Shown here: positions 1 through 8,398 of the stretch, in pieces
Layout: every line of letters begins with the position of its first letter
Position numbering within the stretch: the first letter of the stretch is position 1
NCBI GenBank assembly: GCA_903862935.1
Contig: CAIOZY010000023.1
Span: 1-60,163, forward strand
Reading direction: 5' to 3'
Origin: an uncultured Opitutaceae bacterium
Lineage (GTDB): Bacteria > Verrucomicrobiota > Verrucomicrobiia > Opitutales > Opitutaceae
Length of the DNA: 60,163 bases
Notes under the pieces: model-generated
Databases searched by the model: none
Told to the model about the DNA's origin: nothing
What the model saw: only the letters and a program-made list of their open reading frames with translations
Made by a program: the position numbers and the translations under genes

Positions 1-60
1 CGCTGCCATGGGTCTGGTCGGCCTGCTCGCTATGCTCACCTCCTATGCCAACTCAACCTC

Positions 61-142
61 TTGAGGAACCGCCGCGATACGTGGACCGTACGTCCGGTGG
101 TGTGAGAGCTGGCGGAGGGTAACCTCCCCTGGCTACTCGATC
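61..142 (+). ncRNA. Probable 3' end (domains V and VI) of a class C group II intron
   Basis: Two consecutive hairpins can be drawn. The first pairs 68-74 (ACCGCCG) with 95-101 (CGGTGGT, one G-U) and 78-81 with 87-90 around a 5-nt loop. The second pairs 107-112 with 129-134 and 114-118 (GGAGG) with 123-127 (CCTCC), and ends in CTACTCGAT. This order, with a CGC in the lower 5' strand and the GGTGGTGTG 3' strand, matches what I remember of domains V and VI of bacterial class C introns, which insert downstream of terminators. The intron body and its reverse transcriptase would lie left of the window. A short reading frame ending at 62-64 could be a neighbour tail but cannot be identified. The call is a pattern match only. 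Confidence 0.5.
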
Positions 143-148
143 CGAAGG

Positions 149-577
149 CTAGATGTCCGAATGGTATTCCGAACCCTGCGCCGGAGGCGGGGCGGCGGGC
201 GGCGGAACCGGGGCCGGGGCTGCGGCGGGCGGCAGCGGAGGGGCCCAAGGGGTCGCCACGGAGGCCGGTGAGGCTTCCGCCGAGACTGCAGGCCAGGACT
301 GCGCAGTCGCAGGAACGGTCGGTCGGTCCGGGGGCTTGATCAGGGGAGCCCTCACAGGAGGGTTCTCGGCCTCGTCAAGAACCCGCTTGAACTCCCGCTC
401 CACCTCGCTGCTGGCTTTCTTCAGCTCCCGCAGCGCCTTGCCGAGGCCCCTTGCGAAGTCGGGCATCTTCTGGCCGCCGAAGAAGATGAGGACCACGACC
501 ATGATCAGCAGCATCTCCGTGTCGCCCACACCAAGGAAGGCGACCGGAGGGAAGAACAGGGCGGCCGAAACGCTCAT
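149..577 (-). CDS. tatA: Sec-independent translocase protein TatA/TatB family
   Basis: A 142-residue membrane protein that would form the pore-type subunit of the twin-arginine export system, which moves folded proteins across the inner membrane. One transmembrane helix (about residues 18-36) ends in the family motif FGGQKMPDFARGLGKALREL, followed by a charged amphipathic helix to about residue 72. The last 65 residues are low-complexity and rich in Pro and Ala, typical of the variable tail. TatA and TatB cannot be told apart with certainty; the short helix favours TatA. The ATG overlaps the stop of the upstream epimerase gene (ATGA at 574-577), so translation is probably coupled. No tatC is in the window. 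A Tat-type signal occurs on the protein at 36206. Confidence 0.88.
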   Translation of the reverse strand: MSVSAALFFPPVAFLGVGDTEMLLIMVVVLIFFGGQKMPDFARGLGKALRELKKASSEVEREFKRVLDEAENPPVRAPLIKPPDRPTVPATAQSWPAVSAEASPASVATPWAPPLPPAAAPAPVPPPAAPPPAQGSEYHSDI

Positions 578-1500
578 CTCAGGCGCACGCCGACCGTGAA
601 GCGGTCGGTCTTGCCCGGCTCGACCCAGTGCAGCCCGAGCTTGTTCTCCGGGGCGTTGGGCGGCCCCATCCAAGGTTCGACGCAGTAGTAGGGGGTCGTC
701 TCGGTGGCCGTCCAGGTGACGAACGTAGCGCCTGCCGGCGGCTTGCGGTCCGTGCCGATCCTCACGGCGATGTCGCCGGGTCGGCCCTTCTCGCCGAAGA
801 CGGCCTCGTTGCCGTAGAGCTCCGTGTGGATCGTGTCGATCAGATCGGGGTTGGCCACGCTCTCCTCCTCGCGCAGGACGGGGCCTGGGACAAGCTGGCC
901 CGTCTTGAAGTCCTGCTTGAGGCGTTTCCCCGCAGGGATCCGGATGAGGTAGTCGCCGCGGGACGATCCCTCGCTCCATGGCAGCGTGAAGTAGAAGTGG
1001 TGCCCTGGACTCCACGGGATCGGGTCGCGCCCGAGGTTTGACAGAGACAGCTCACAGGCGAGCCCCAGAGGCTCGAACAGGTACGTGACCCGGAACTCGT
1101 AGTCGAAGGGGTAGGCCTCCCGGGCCTCGGTCCCGGGCTCAAACTGCGCCGTGAACCCCCGGGGGTCGCAGGTCAGCACGTTGTAGGAACCCTGGCGTGC
1201 GATGCCGTGGATCGGGATCGCGCGCCGCGTCCCCGAGGGGTCGCGCCAGAAGTGGATGTCGCCCCGGTCGAAACTGCGGCCGCCGAAGGGAAACAGGATC
1301 GGGTTGCCACCGTGGACCTTGTGCGGGGGCAGGGGAGGGTTCCCCGGGGCCGGCCAGTAAATCACGTCCCGAACGGATCCGTCCCCCAGGGTGACGGCCC
1401 AGTTCATCAGAAGGGCGCCCTTTTCCGGGATTGCAAGGAACGTAGAGCGGCCCGCGCTCCAACGGGTGAGATCGAGGCCTAAGTAGTTGATCTTTTCCAT
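574..1500 (-). CDS. Aldose 1-epimerase family protein (galactose mutarotase-like)
   Basis: Predicted to interconvert alpha and beta anomers of an aldose or a hexose phosphate in the cytoplasm. The 308-residue product fits the family length. Candidate active-site residues are His98 in HGIAR, His167-His168 in GHHFYF, and Glu275 in CVEPW, the last being the family's usual general base position. The start was set at the ATG at 1500 (MEKINYLG), because the upstream extension of 23 codons has no homology-like character and runs into the promoter region of the divergent gene at 1602. It is the first gene of a two-gene unit with tatA. The substrate is unknown. Confidence 0.82.
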   Translation of the reverse strand: MEKINYLGLDLTRWSAGRSTFLAIPEKGALLMNWAVTLGDGSVRDVIYWPAPGNPPLPPHKVHGGNPILFPFGGRSFDRGDIHFWRDPSGTRRAIPIHGIARQGSYNVLTCDPRGFTAQFEPGTEAREAYPFDYEFRVTYLFEPLGLACELSLSNLGRDPIPWSPGHHFYFTLPWSEGSSRGDYLIRIPAGKRLKQDFKTGQLVPGPVLREEESVANPDLIDTIHTELYGNEAVFGEKGRPGDIAVRIGTDRKPPAGATFVTWTATETTPYYCVEPWMGPPNAPENKLGLHWVEPGKTDRFTVGVRLR

Positions 1501-1601
1501 CGAGGGCAACTTTGCGCGCATCGGCCCTGCCCCGCAAAGATATTCCTGCGGGACCGACCGCGCTTGCACTGCCCGGCCGGCACGTCCACTCTGGGCGCCT
1601 G

Positions 1602-3008
1602 ATGCTGCGCAACTGCCTCCTTTTTCTGCTGGGATGCGCCGCGAGCTGCCCGGCAGCCCCCCCCGCGGAGCCTCAGCCGCAGCGGGTCGTCGTGATCCCG
1701 ATCAAGGACGAGATCGCGCAGCCGGTCCTCTACATCCTGCGGCGCGGGCTGAAGGAGGCGATCGCCTCGAAGGCGGACGTCGTGGTGCTGGACCTGAAGA
1801 CCCCCGGGGGGGCCCTGGACACGACCTTCCAGATCATGGAGGCCCTGGACAAGTTTCCCGGCAAGACGGTGGCCTACGTCGACAACGAGGCGATGTCGGC
1901 CGGGGCATTCATTTCGGCGATGACCGGCGAGATCTGGTTCACACCGGACGGTGTGATCGGGGCTGCTGCGCCGGTGACCTCAACCGGGCAGGACGTCGAC
2001 GCGACCATGAAGATGAAGGTCGTCAGCTACCTGAAGGCCCGCATGCGCGCGATATCCGAGGGCAAGGGTTACCGGGGCCAGGTGGTGTCGGCGATGATCG
2101 ACTCCGAGATCGAGCTTAAGATCGATGGGGTGGTGATCAAGGAGAAGGGCGAACTGCTGTCACTGACGGCGACGGAGGCTATGAAAGAGTACGGGAAGCC
2201 GCCGCACCCGCTCCTCGGCTCAGGGATTGCGCCTGATATCGACTCGCTTCTGACGAAGAAATTCGGGGCCCACGGCTACACGGTGCAGACGCTCGAGGTC
2301 ACCTGGTCGGAGCGGCTTGCCGTATGGCTAAACGAGATTTCGCCGATCCTGCTAGGCCTGGGCCTACTCGCCCTGTTCATCGAGTTCAAGATGGGCGGGT
2401 TCGGGCTTTTCGGGATCGCCGGGGTGGGGCTCCTGGCGCTGGTCTTCATGGGGAGCTATGTCGCGGGCCTCTCGGGCCACGAGCCGATCCTCATCTTTGG
2501 CCTGGGGGTCGTGCTGCTCGCTCTCGAACTCATCTTTTTCCACAGTGCCGGATTTCTCGGCGTGGTCGGCGTGGTGCTGATGCTCGGATCACTCCTGTGG
2601 TCGATGGCGGACCTCTGGCCCAATGAGCCGGTGACGGTCGCCTGGTCCGCCGACGCCTTCGCCCGCCCGCTTGCAAACCTCGGCGCAGGCCTCGGGATTG
2701 CGATCGTCCTCGCAGTGGGCCTGTTGCGGTTTCTGCCGCGGGGCTGGATCTGGGACCGGCTGATCGTGAGCGCCACGGTCGGCGGCGCTGCCCAAACGGC
2801 CAGCACCTACCCCAAGACCGCCGCGTCCCTCGACGCCCTGGTCGGTAGGCGGGGCGTAGCAGCGACTGCACTGCACCCAAGCGGCCAGGTTGAGGTCGAC
2901 GGGGTCCGCTACGAGGCCAGGGTTGACGTGGGCGCAATCGACCGCGGGGAGCCGGTCATTGTGCGAGGCCGGAGCGACTTTAGCCTTATCGTGGATAAAT
3001 TCTCATGA
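1602..3008 (+). CDS. NfeD family membrane-bound serine protease (long form)
   Basis: A 468-residue protein starting at the ATG at 1602, which gives a signal peptide (LLFLLGCAASCPAA). The N-terminal half is a ClpP-fold serine protease domain. Ser99 in MSAGAF and Lys137/139 in the ATMKMK stretch sit where the Ser97-Lys138 dyad lies in the archaeal stomatin-cleaving protease 1510-N. About five to six hydrophobic segments follow (residues 250-400), then a C-terminal OB-fold NfeD domain (VGRRGVAATALHPSGQVEVDG). Such proteases pair with stomatin or flotillin partners, and floA lies two genes downstream. Its stop overlaps the next start (ATGA, 3005-3008). Expected to work in membrane quality control or lipid-raft-like domains. 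Confidence 0.9.
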   Translation: MLRNCLLFLLGCAASCPAAPPAEPQPQRVVVIPIKDEIAQPVLYILRRGLKEAIASKADVVVLDLKTPGGALDTTFQIMEALDKFPGKTVAYVDNEAMSAGAFISAMTGEIWFTPDGVIGAAAPVTSTGQDVDATMKMKVVSYLKARMRAISEGKGYRGQVVSAMIDSEIELKIDGVVIKEKGELLSLTATEAMKEYGKPPHPLLGSGIAPDIDSLLTKKFGAHGYTVQTLEVTWSERLAVWLNEISPILLGLGLLALFIEFKMGGFGLFGIAGVGLLALVFMGSYVAGLSGHEPILIFGLGVVLLALELIFFHSAGFLGVVGVVLMLGSLLWSMADLWPNEPVTVAWSADAFARPLANLGAGLGIAIVLAVGLLRFLPRGWIWDRLIVSATVGGAAQTASTYPKTAASLDALVGRRGVAATALHPSGQVEVDGVRYEARVDVGAIDRGEPVIVRGRSDFSLIVDKFS

Positions 3009-3469
3009 GCACGATCGTTCTTCTGTTTCTCGTCGGCATCGGCCTTCTCGCCGCGGATGTCTTTGTGTCGAGCTTCCTGCTCGCGATCTGCGGGGGCGTC
3101 GCGATGCTCGGCGGCTGCGCCTTCGCCTATGAGAGCTACGGGGTTCTCGGGGCCGGATTCGCTGCCGCGGCCGCGCTCGTTCTGCTGGGCGGCACGATCT
3201 ATCTGGAACTGGTGGTTCTCCCGCGCACTCGTTTCGGCAAAGGCTTGGTCGTCGAGTCGACCTCCGGGGCCTCAAGCCAGCCCCCCGTGGCGCAGGCCGA
3301 CATCGTGGGCAAGCCCGCGCAGGCCCTGACGACCCTAGCCCCGAGCGGCTACGTCCTGGTCGAGGGCCGCCGCTACGAGGCGTTCTGCCAGGCCGGCCAC
3401 GTCCCGAAGGGCACCGAACTGAAAGTCATCGGCTTGGATAATTTCCGTCTCATCGTCGCAAAAGCCTGA
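3005..3469 (+). CDS. NfeD-like short protein (membrane anchor plus OB-fold)
   Basis: A 154-residue protein with two to three transmembrane helices in the first 75 residues, then an OB-fold NfeD C-terminal domain (residues 95-154; [21 protein letters not shown] and NFRLIV). It lacks the protease domain of the preceding protein and corresponds to the short NfeD1b-type partner often encoded beside floA. Its ATG overlaps the stop of the long nfeD gene, and floA follows after 14 nt, so the three are surely one operon. A duplicated NfeD pair of one protease and one scaffold is the usual arrangement; the biochemical role of the short form is not established. Confidence 0.87.
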   Translation: MSTIVLLFLVGIGLLAADVFVSSFLLAICGGVAMLGGCAFAYESYGVLGAGFAAAAALVLLGGTIYLELVVLPRTRFGKGLVVESTSGASSQPPVAQADIVGKPAQALTTLAPSGYVLVEGRRYEAFCQAGHVPKGTELKVIGLDNFRLIVAKA

Positions 3470-3483
3470 ACCCCGTCACTCCT

Positions 3484-4488
3484 ATGTTCGATATTCCGCT
3501 TATTCTCCTCATCCCGCTCGCCGTCGTAGCCCTGGTCGTCCTGGGCATCTTCCTGTCCTATTTTGGGACCTGGCTGAAGGCCCGTCTAAACGGGGCCCCG
3601 GTGAGCATCATCAACCTCGTCGGGATGCGCCTCGGCGGCGTTCCCTATAGCCTGGTTGTCGGCGCGCGCATCACCGCCGTCAAGGCAGGCATCCAGATCA
3701 GCACTGACAAGATCGCCGCGCACTTCCTGGCGGGCGGCAACGTGATCCCCACTGTGCAGGCGCTGATCGCCGCGCAGAAGGCCGGCATTGTCCTGGACTG
3801 GGACCGGGCCTGTGCAATCGATTTGGCGACCAAGGGCTCCGGCAAGTCCGTGGTCGAGGCCGTCCGGACTTCGGTCGATCCCAAAGTCATCGACTGCCCG
3901 AACCCCGAGAGCGGCAGGACCACGATCGACGGCGTCGCCAAGGACGGGATCCAGGTCAAGGTCAAGGCCCGGGTCACCGTGCGCACCCACCTGGACCGCT
4001 TTGTCGGAGGCGCCAAAGAGGAGACGATCATCGCCCGGGTGGGCGAGGGTATCGTCACGACGATCGGCGTTGCCGACAGTTACAAGCACGTGCTGGAGTC
4101 GCCGGACAGTATCTCGAAGACGGTGCTGGCGCGCGGCCTCGACGTGGGCACGGCTTTCGAGATTCTCTCAATCGACATCGCCGACGTCGACGTCGGCGAG
4201 AACATCGGCGCCCGGCTGCAGGTCGCCCAGGCCGAGGCGAACAAGAACATGGCCCAGGCGCAGGCCGAGATCCGGCGCGCCGCGGCGGTCGCCCTCGAGC
4301 AGGAGATGAAGGCCCGCGTCCAGGAGATGCAGGCCAAGGTCGTCGAGTCGCAGGCCCAGGTTCCCCTGGCGATGGCGGAAGCCTTCCGCAGCGGCCGGCT
4401 CGGCGTCATGGATTACTACCGGATGGAGAACATCCAGTCGGACACGGCGATGCGATCAACGATCGCCCAGCCCGAGGGCAAGAAGTAG
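3484..4488 (+). CDS. floA: Flotillin-like protein FloA
   Basis: A 334-residue protein of the YqfA/FloA family, a bacterial flotillin that marks functional membrane microdomains. An N-terminal hydrophobic hairpin (residues 5-28) anchors it. It is followed by the SPFH/band-7 region ([19 protein letters not shown] to about residue 220) and a long Ala/Glu/Gln-rich coiled coil (about 230-300; [20 protein letters not shown]). The tail with [18 protein letters not shown] is strongly characteristic of FloA. It lies directly after the two NfeD genes, the classical association. Confidence 0.95.
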   Translation: MFDIPLILLIPLAVVALVVLGIFLSYFGTWLKARLNGAPVSIINLVGMRLGGVPYSLVVGARITAVKAGIQISTDKIAAHFLAGGNVIPTVQALIAAQKAGIVLDWDRACAIDLATKGSGKSVVEAVRTSVDPKVIDCPNPESGRTTIDGVAKDGIQVKVKARVTVRTHLDRFVGGAKEETIIARVGEGIVTTIGVADSYKHVLESPDSISKTVLARGLDVGTAFEILSIDIADVDVGENIGARLQVAQAEANKNMAQAQAEIRRAAAVALEQEMKARVQEMQAKVVESQAQVPLAMAEAFRSGRLGVMDYYRMENIQSDTAMRSTIAQPEGKK

Positions 4489-4505
4489 CCTTGCGACCCT
4501 GACCC

Positions 4506-5057
4506 ATGGCCAGCGACCGCAATCCCGTTGACTGGGTGCTCGGCAACCGCGAGCTCCTGGTCATCGTTTTTGCGGTCGCCGTTTGGCTGCTCAACCGGAT
4601 CGGGGCGGCCCGCAGGGCTGCCGGCTCTCAGAACCCTGCCCGCCAGGCGGGGTCCGCTGATGACGAGGCTGAGCGCACGAGGCGGGTTCAGGAGGAGGTC
4701 CGCCGCAGGATCGCCGAGCGACGGGGCGCGGCGAAGCCTGAGATGCCTCCTCCGCTCTCGCAGCCCTTCGAGCCTGCCCGCATGGCCGAGGAGCCTGCCC
4801 CGCCGGAGGAGGCCGAAACCGACGACACCGAGGAGCAGGTCCTCAAGCGTCAGCGGGAGATCGAGCGGGATCTCCGGGCCCTTGAGGACGCGCGTGCCGC
4901 GGCTCTAGCCGGGGCGCGGGCCGCCCAGCGGGCTTCGGTTGTGCAAACCCAGGCGGCTGTGCCTAACCCATGGCTTGGGGAACTGAAGAACCCGGCGGGC
5001 CTCAGGCGCGCGGTTGTTCTTCGGGAGATCCTGGGGCCTCCGATTTCCCTGCGTTAG
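4506..5057 (+). CDS. Hypothetical membrane-anchored coiled-coil protein of the floA operon
   Basis: A 183-residue protein starting 17 nt after floA. Residues 14-32 form one transmembrane helix (ELLVIVFAVAVWLLNRIG). The rest is highly charged and likely cytoplasmic, with two predicted helical, Glu/Arg-rich stretches (about 52-75 and 100-145). A conserved-looking end follows (AVVLREILGPPISLR), typical of a docking peptide seen in several Verrucomicrobiota and Planctomycetes proteins of this kind. No enzyme motif is visible. Position suggests a structural partner of FloA/NfeD; this is inference. Confidence 0.75.
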   Translation: MASDRNPVDWVLGNRELLVIVFAVAVWLLNRIGAARRAAGSQNPARQAGSADDEAERTRRVQEEVRRRIAERRGAAKPEMPPPLSQPFEPARMAEEPAPPEEAETDDTEEQVLKRQREIERDLRALEDARAAALAGARAAQRASVVQTQAAVPNPWLGELKNPAGLRRAVVLREILGPPISLR

Positions 5058-5069
5058 CAGGCCGAGCCT

Positions 5070-5882
5070 TTAGGGAAGCTTCGCCCGGTCGCGGCCCTTG
5101 AAGGGCATCGGGTAGCGCTTGCCAGAAATCTCGACGGCGAGGTTCTCGCCCGCGCTCGCGATGATATAGACCGGCCCCGGCTTCGGAACGGCGGCGGTTT
5201 GCCCGCGGACCAGGCTTCCCTGGTACAGGAGCCGGTTGTCCGAAACGGCGTTCACCTGGACCTGGACGGCATCGAGAGCGACCAGGGTGAATGTGGCCTC
5301 GGCGGCCGGCTGCACGACGGGCGGCGGCGGGGCGGCCCGCTCGACTGCGGCGCGCGGCGACTCGCCGCCGAAGATCGCCTTGACGATCCAGATGAGCAGA
5401 AGGACAGCGAGCAGCAAGCCCAGCGCGATTCCCCCCTTGAAGACCAACTCCGGGCTCACCAGAGGCCCAGTTTGCATCGTGCTGGGGCGGGTGCGCGTGA
5501 CCTGAGGCGACGGCCTGGCCGGGGATTCCTCCGGCTGGGGCTCGGCCTGCGCCGCGCCTGCCCGCTCGTTCGCGCGTTCCTCGGAGGAGGACACCGACAG
5601 ATCCATGCGGCCGTAGACCTCGCGGCTGGGCTGGCGCGGCCGCACATCGCCGCCACCGAGGGCAGCAAAGTCGTTCAGAATCCGGTCCGGGGGCAGGTGA
5701 AGGTAGATCGCGTAGCCGCGCAGGAATCCGCGCACGTAGATATCCATCAACCCTATGTCGAACTGGTTGCTCTCGAACTTCTGCAGGTAGTCGCCACGAA
5801 TCTTTGTCGCATCGGCTGCTTCGCGGATTGTGACGCCCCTGCGCTTTCGAGCTTCCTCAAGCCGTTCGCCGATGGTCTGCAT
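5070..5882 (-). CDS. rodZ: RodZ-like cytoskeletal protein (HTH plus DUF4115-type periplasmic domain)
   Basis: A 270-residue bitopic membrane protein. Residues 1-70 form a Cro/CI-like helix-turn-helix (IGERLEEARKRRGVTIREAA and IRGDYLQKFE), which in RodZ binds MreB. A proline-rich linker follows, then a transmembrane helix (about 147-170) and a periplasmic beta domain (ATFTLVALDAVQVQVNA to the end) like the RodZ C-terminus. It would help couple the MreB cytoskeleton to rod-shape peptidoglycan synthesis. It follows ftsK by 15 nt on the same strand, so cell-shape and division genes are co-transcribed. It converges with the floA operon. Confidence 0.8.
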   Translation of the reverse strand: MQTIGERLEEARKRRGVTIREAADATKIRGDYLQKFESNQFDIGLMDIYVRGFLRGYAIYLHLPPDRILNDFAALGGGDVRPRQPSREVYGRMDLSVSSSEERANERAGAAQAEPQPEESPARPSPQVTRTRPSTMQTGPLVSPELVFKGGIALGLLLAVLLLIWIVKAIFGGESPRAAVERAAPPPPVVQPAAEATFTLVALDAVQVQVNAVSDNRLLYQGSLVRGQTAAVPKPGPVYIIASAGENLAVEISGKRYPMPFKGRDRAKLP

Positions 5883-5897
5883 AGGCTGTTTTTGGCA

Positions 5898-8336
5898 TCA
5901 GGTGCTGTCCAAATCGACCAAAATCTCGCGGGGGCTCGAACCGTTTTCCGGCCCAACGATGCCCTTTTCCTCCATGAGCTCCATGATCCGCGCTGCGCGG
6001 TTGTAGCCGATCTTCAGACGGCGCTGCAGCATGGACGTGCTGGCGCGTCGCGTCGTCCGCAGCACCTCCATCGCCTGCTGAAAGAGCTCCTCGTCGTCGC
6101 CCAGATCCTCGTCGTCGCCACCCTCCCCATCCTCCTCGTCGTCCTCCCGGGCCGCGCGGTCGATCCGATCCTGGACATCCTGGGCGAAGGCCGGTGGGGA
6201 GTTGTTCTCCTTGAGGAACCGGACCAGGTCCTGGATCTCGTCGTCGGCGACGAAGGCTCCCTGGGCGCGCACCACTCTCGAGGTCCCCGGCGGCGTGAAG
6301 AGCATGTCGCCCCGCCCGATCAGGGTCTCCGCCCCCTTGTGGTCGATGATCGTGCGGGAGTCGACCTGGGAAGCCACCTGGAAGGCGATGCGGGAGGGCA
6401 GGTTCGCCTTGATGACGCCGGTGATGACGTCTACCGACGGGCGCTGGGTGGCGATGATAATGTGGATTCCGGCGCCGCGGGCGAGCTGGGCAAGCCGGGC
6501 GACGTTGGTTTCGATCTCGGCAGGGGAGACCATCATCAGGTCCGCCAGCTCGTCGATAATCACGATGATGTAAGGCAGATGCTCGGGCATCTCTATCCCG
6601 TCGTCGACCGCAAGGGGATCCAGACCTTCGAGCGAGCCCTGGGCCGGCGGTGGGGGCGGTTCCGAGGACTTCTTTCGGTGGTTGAACCCGATGATGTTGC
6701 GGACGTTGGCCTTGGCAAAGATCTGGTAGCGCTGCTCCATCTCGCTCAGCAGCCACTTGAGGGCGGCAGGAACCTTCTTGGGCTCCGTCACCACGGGGAT
6801 CAGCATGTGAGGAAGGGCGTTGAAGATCTTCAGCTCGACCACCTTGGGGTCGATCATGATCATTCTCAGGTCCCGCGGGCTCTTCGAGTACAGGATCGAG
6901 GCGACGATGGCGTTGATGCAGACGGACTTGCCCGAGCCGGTGGCGCCCGCGATCAGCAGGTGCGGCATCTTTGTCAGGTCGGAGACGAGCGGTCTGCCGG
7001 AGACATCCTTGCCGAGCGCGATCGGTAGCTCGGCCTTGGCGGACACCCAGTCCTCGCTCTCGAGGATCTCGCGCAGGCCCACGGGAGTGGGAACCTGGTT
7101 GGGTACCTCGACCCCGACGGCGGCCTTTCCCGGGATGGGGGCCAGGATGCGCACGGACTGGGCGCGCATCCCCAGGGCGATGTTCTTGTCCAGGCCGGAA
7201 ATCTTCTCGACGCGCACGCCCGGGGCCGGGACGAGTTCGTAGCGCGTGATGACCGGGCCGACATGAATCTCGCCCAGAGAGACCTCAACACCGAACTCCC
7301 CCAGGATTCTCAGCAGATTCTCGGCGTTTTGCCGGTGCTCCTCCTCGGAGTTGGCGGCAGAGACCCGCACCTGCTCCTTCAGGAGCGTTATGGGCGGGAA
7401 CTTGTAGCTGTCGTCGAGCGCGGCTAAGGGAGTGGGGGCCGCCTTGGCCTTCTTGGGCTCCTCCGGCTTGACGATTTTCAGGGCCGGCGCCTTCGCGGGC
7501 TGATTGTCTGCGGCCGCCCGGGCGGCCGCCGCCGCTGCGGCAGCCGAGGGCCTGGCAGGGGATGATGGGTTTGAATCGCCGCCGGACTTGGGGACCAGGA
7601 CGTTCTTGTTGGCCGGCCCGACGGGCTCGAGGACTAGGGGCTGGCGCACCGGGGCCTCCGCGGCGGCCTTGGCCTGGCGGCTCGCCAGGTCCGCAGCGAG
7701 TAGGGCTTGGCGCTTGGCGCGCTCCGCCTTCCACGAGGAAAGCAGCGCCAGGATCCGTTCGAGTTCGGTGCCGATGTCCTTGGTGAAGACGTACAGCATG
7801 CCGAAGACGTAGAAAAATCCCAGGACGAGGATCGTGCCGAAGTCGCCGATCAGCTCGCTGCCGATCCGCTCGTAGACCAGCCGCCCCAGGGCGCCTCCGG
7901 GTCCCTGCGGGAAGAAGTTCGTGCTCCGGGTCCAGTCGAACATCGCCGACAGCAGACCCGAGCCCGCGGCCACGCACCCGAGCATCGTGATCAGCCGGGC
8001 CGGTCCGAGCCTGCGGGAGCTGCGCAGCGCCAGGTAGGAGGACCAAAGCAGGAACACCGGAAGCAGCCAGGCAGCCCAACCGACGCTCGTGTAGGCGACG
8101 TAGGAGGCGGCCGATCCGAAGCCCCCCGCGAGATTGCGCTCGGTCGGGTTGGTGGTGATGAACTTGCTCTGCTCCGGGCTGTAGTCGGCGAAGGCCGCCG
8201 CGAGCAAGAGTCCCAAGACAAGGCAGCTCACCGCCACCGCCCAATTGGGCGGGGTTCGGGGCGGCCCGCTGGCGGCGCCCCCGTTTGGGTTTGAACTCTC
8301 TGACCTTGGCATCTTTGCTGGTGTCTGAGAACTCAT
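5898..8336 (-). CDS. ftsK: DNA translocase FtsK
   Basis: An 812-residue DNA pump that segregates chromosome termini at the division septum. The start was set at the ATG at 8336 (MSSQTPAK) rather than a TTG 21 nt upstream. The N-terminus has four hydrophobic helices (about residues 28-190). A linker rich in Ala, Lys and Pro follows, then the alpha/beta motor with Walker A GATGSGKS, Walker B IVIIDELADLMMV, and the GIHIIIATQRPSVDVITG motif. The C-terminal gamma winged helix (STSMLQRRLKIGYNRAARIM) would read KOPS sites. It shares a short divergent promoter region with manA. Confidence 0.95.
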   Translation of the reverse strand: MSSQTPAKMPRSESSNPNGGAASGPPRTPPNWAVAVSCLVLGLLLAAAFADYSPEQSKFITTNPTERNLAGGFGSAASYVAYTSVGWAAWLLPVFLLWSSYLALRSSRRLGPARLITMLGCVAAGSGLLSAMFDWTRSTNFFPQGPGGALGRLVYERIGSELIGDFGTILVLGFFYVFGMLYVFTKDIGTELERILALLSSWKAERAKRQALLAADLASRQAKAAAEAPVRQPLVLEPVGPANKNVLVPKSGGDSNPSSPARPSAAAAAAAARAAADNQPAKAPALKIVKPEEPKKAKAAPTPLAALDDSYKFPPITLLKEQVRVSAANSEEEHRQNAENLLRILGEFGVEVSLGEIHVGPVITRYELVPAPGVRVEKISGLDKNIALGMRAQSVRILAPIPGKAAVGVEVPNQVPTPVGLREILESEDWVSAKAELPIALGKDVSGRPLVSDLTKMPHLLIAGATGSGKSVCINAIVASILYSKSPRDLRMIMIDPKVVELKIFNALPHMLIPVVTEPKKVPAALKWLLSEMEQRYQIFAKANVRNIIGFNHRKKSSEPPPPPAQGSLEGLDPLAVDDGIEMPEHLPYIIVIIDELADLMMVSPAEIETNVARLAQLARGAGIHIIIATQRPSVDVITGVIKANLPSRIAFQVASQVDSRTIIDHKGAETLIGRGDMLFTPPGTSRVVRAQGAFVADDEIQDLVRFLKENNSPPAFAQDVQDRIDRAAREDDEEDGEGGDDEDLGDDEELFQQAMEVLRTTRRASTSMLQRRLKIGYNRAARIMELMEEKGIVGPENGSSPREILVDLDST

Positions 8337-8398
8337 GCTAACACCTCGAGCGGTCAAATGTAAACCCGCGCCGGCTCGCGGGGAAGAGACATGACGGT

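Noticed and set aside
5199-7028. A 609-codon open frame on the plus strand across rodZ/ftsK
   Set aside because: It is antisense to two clear genes and arises from high GC and codon bias; no motif is present.
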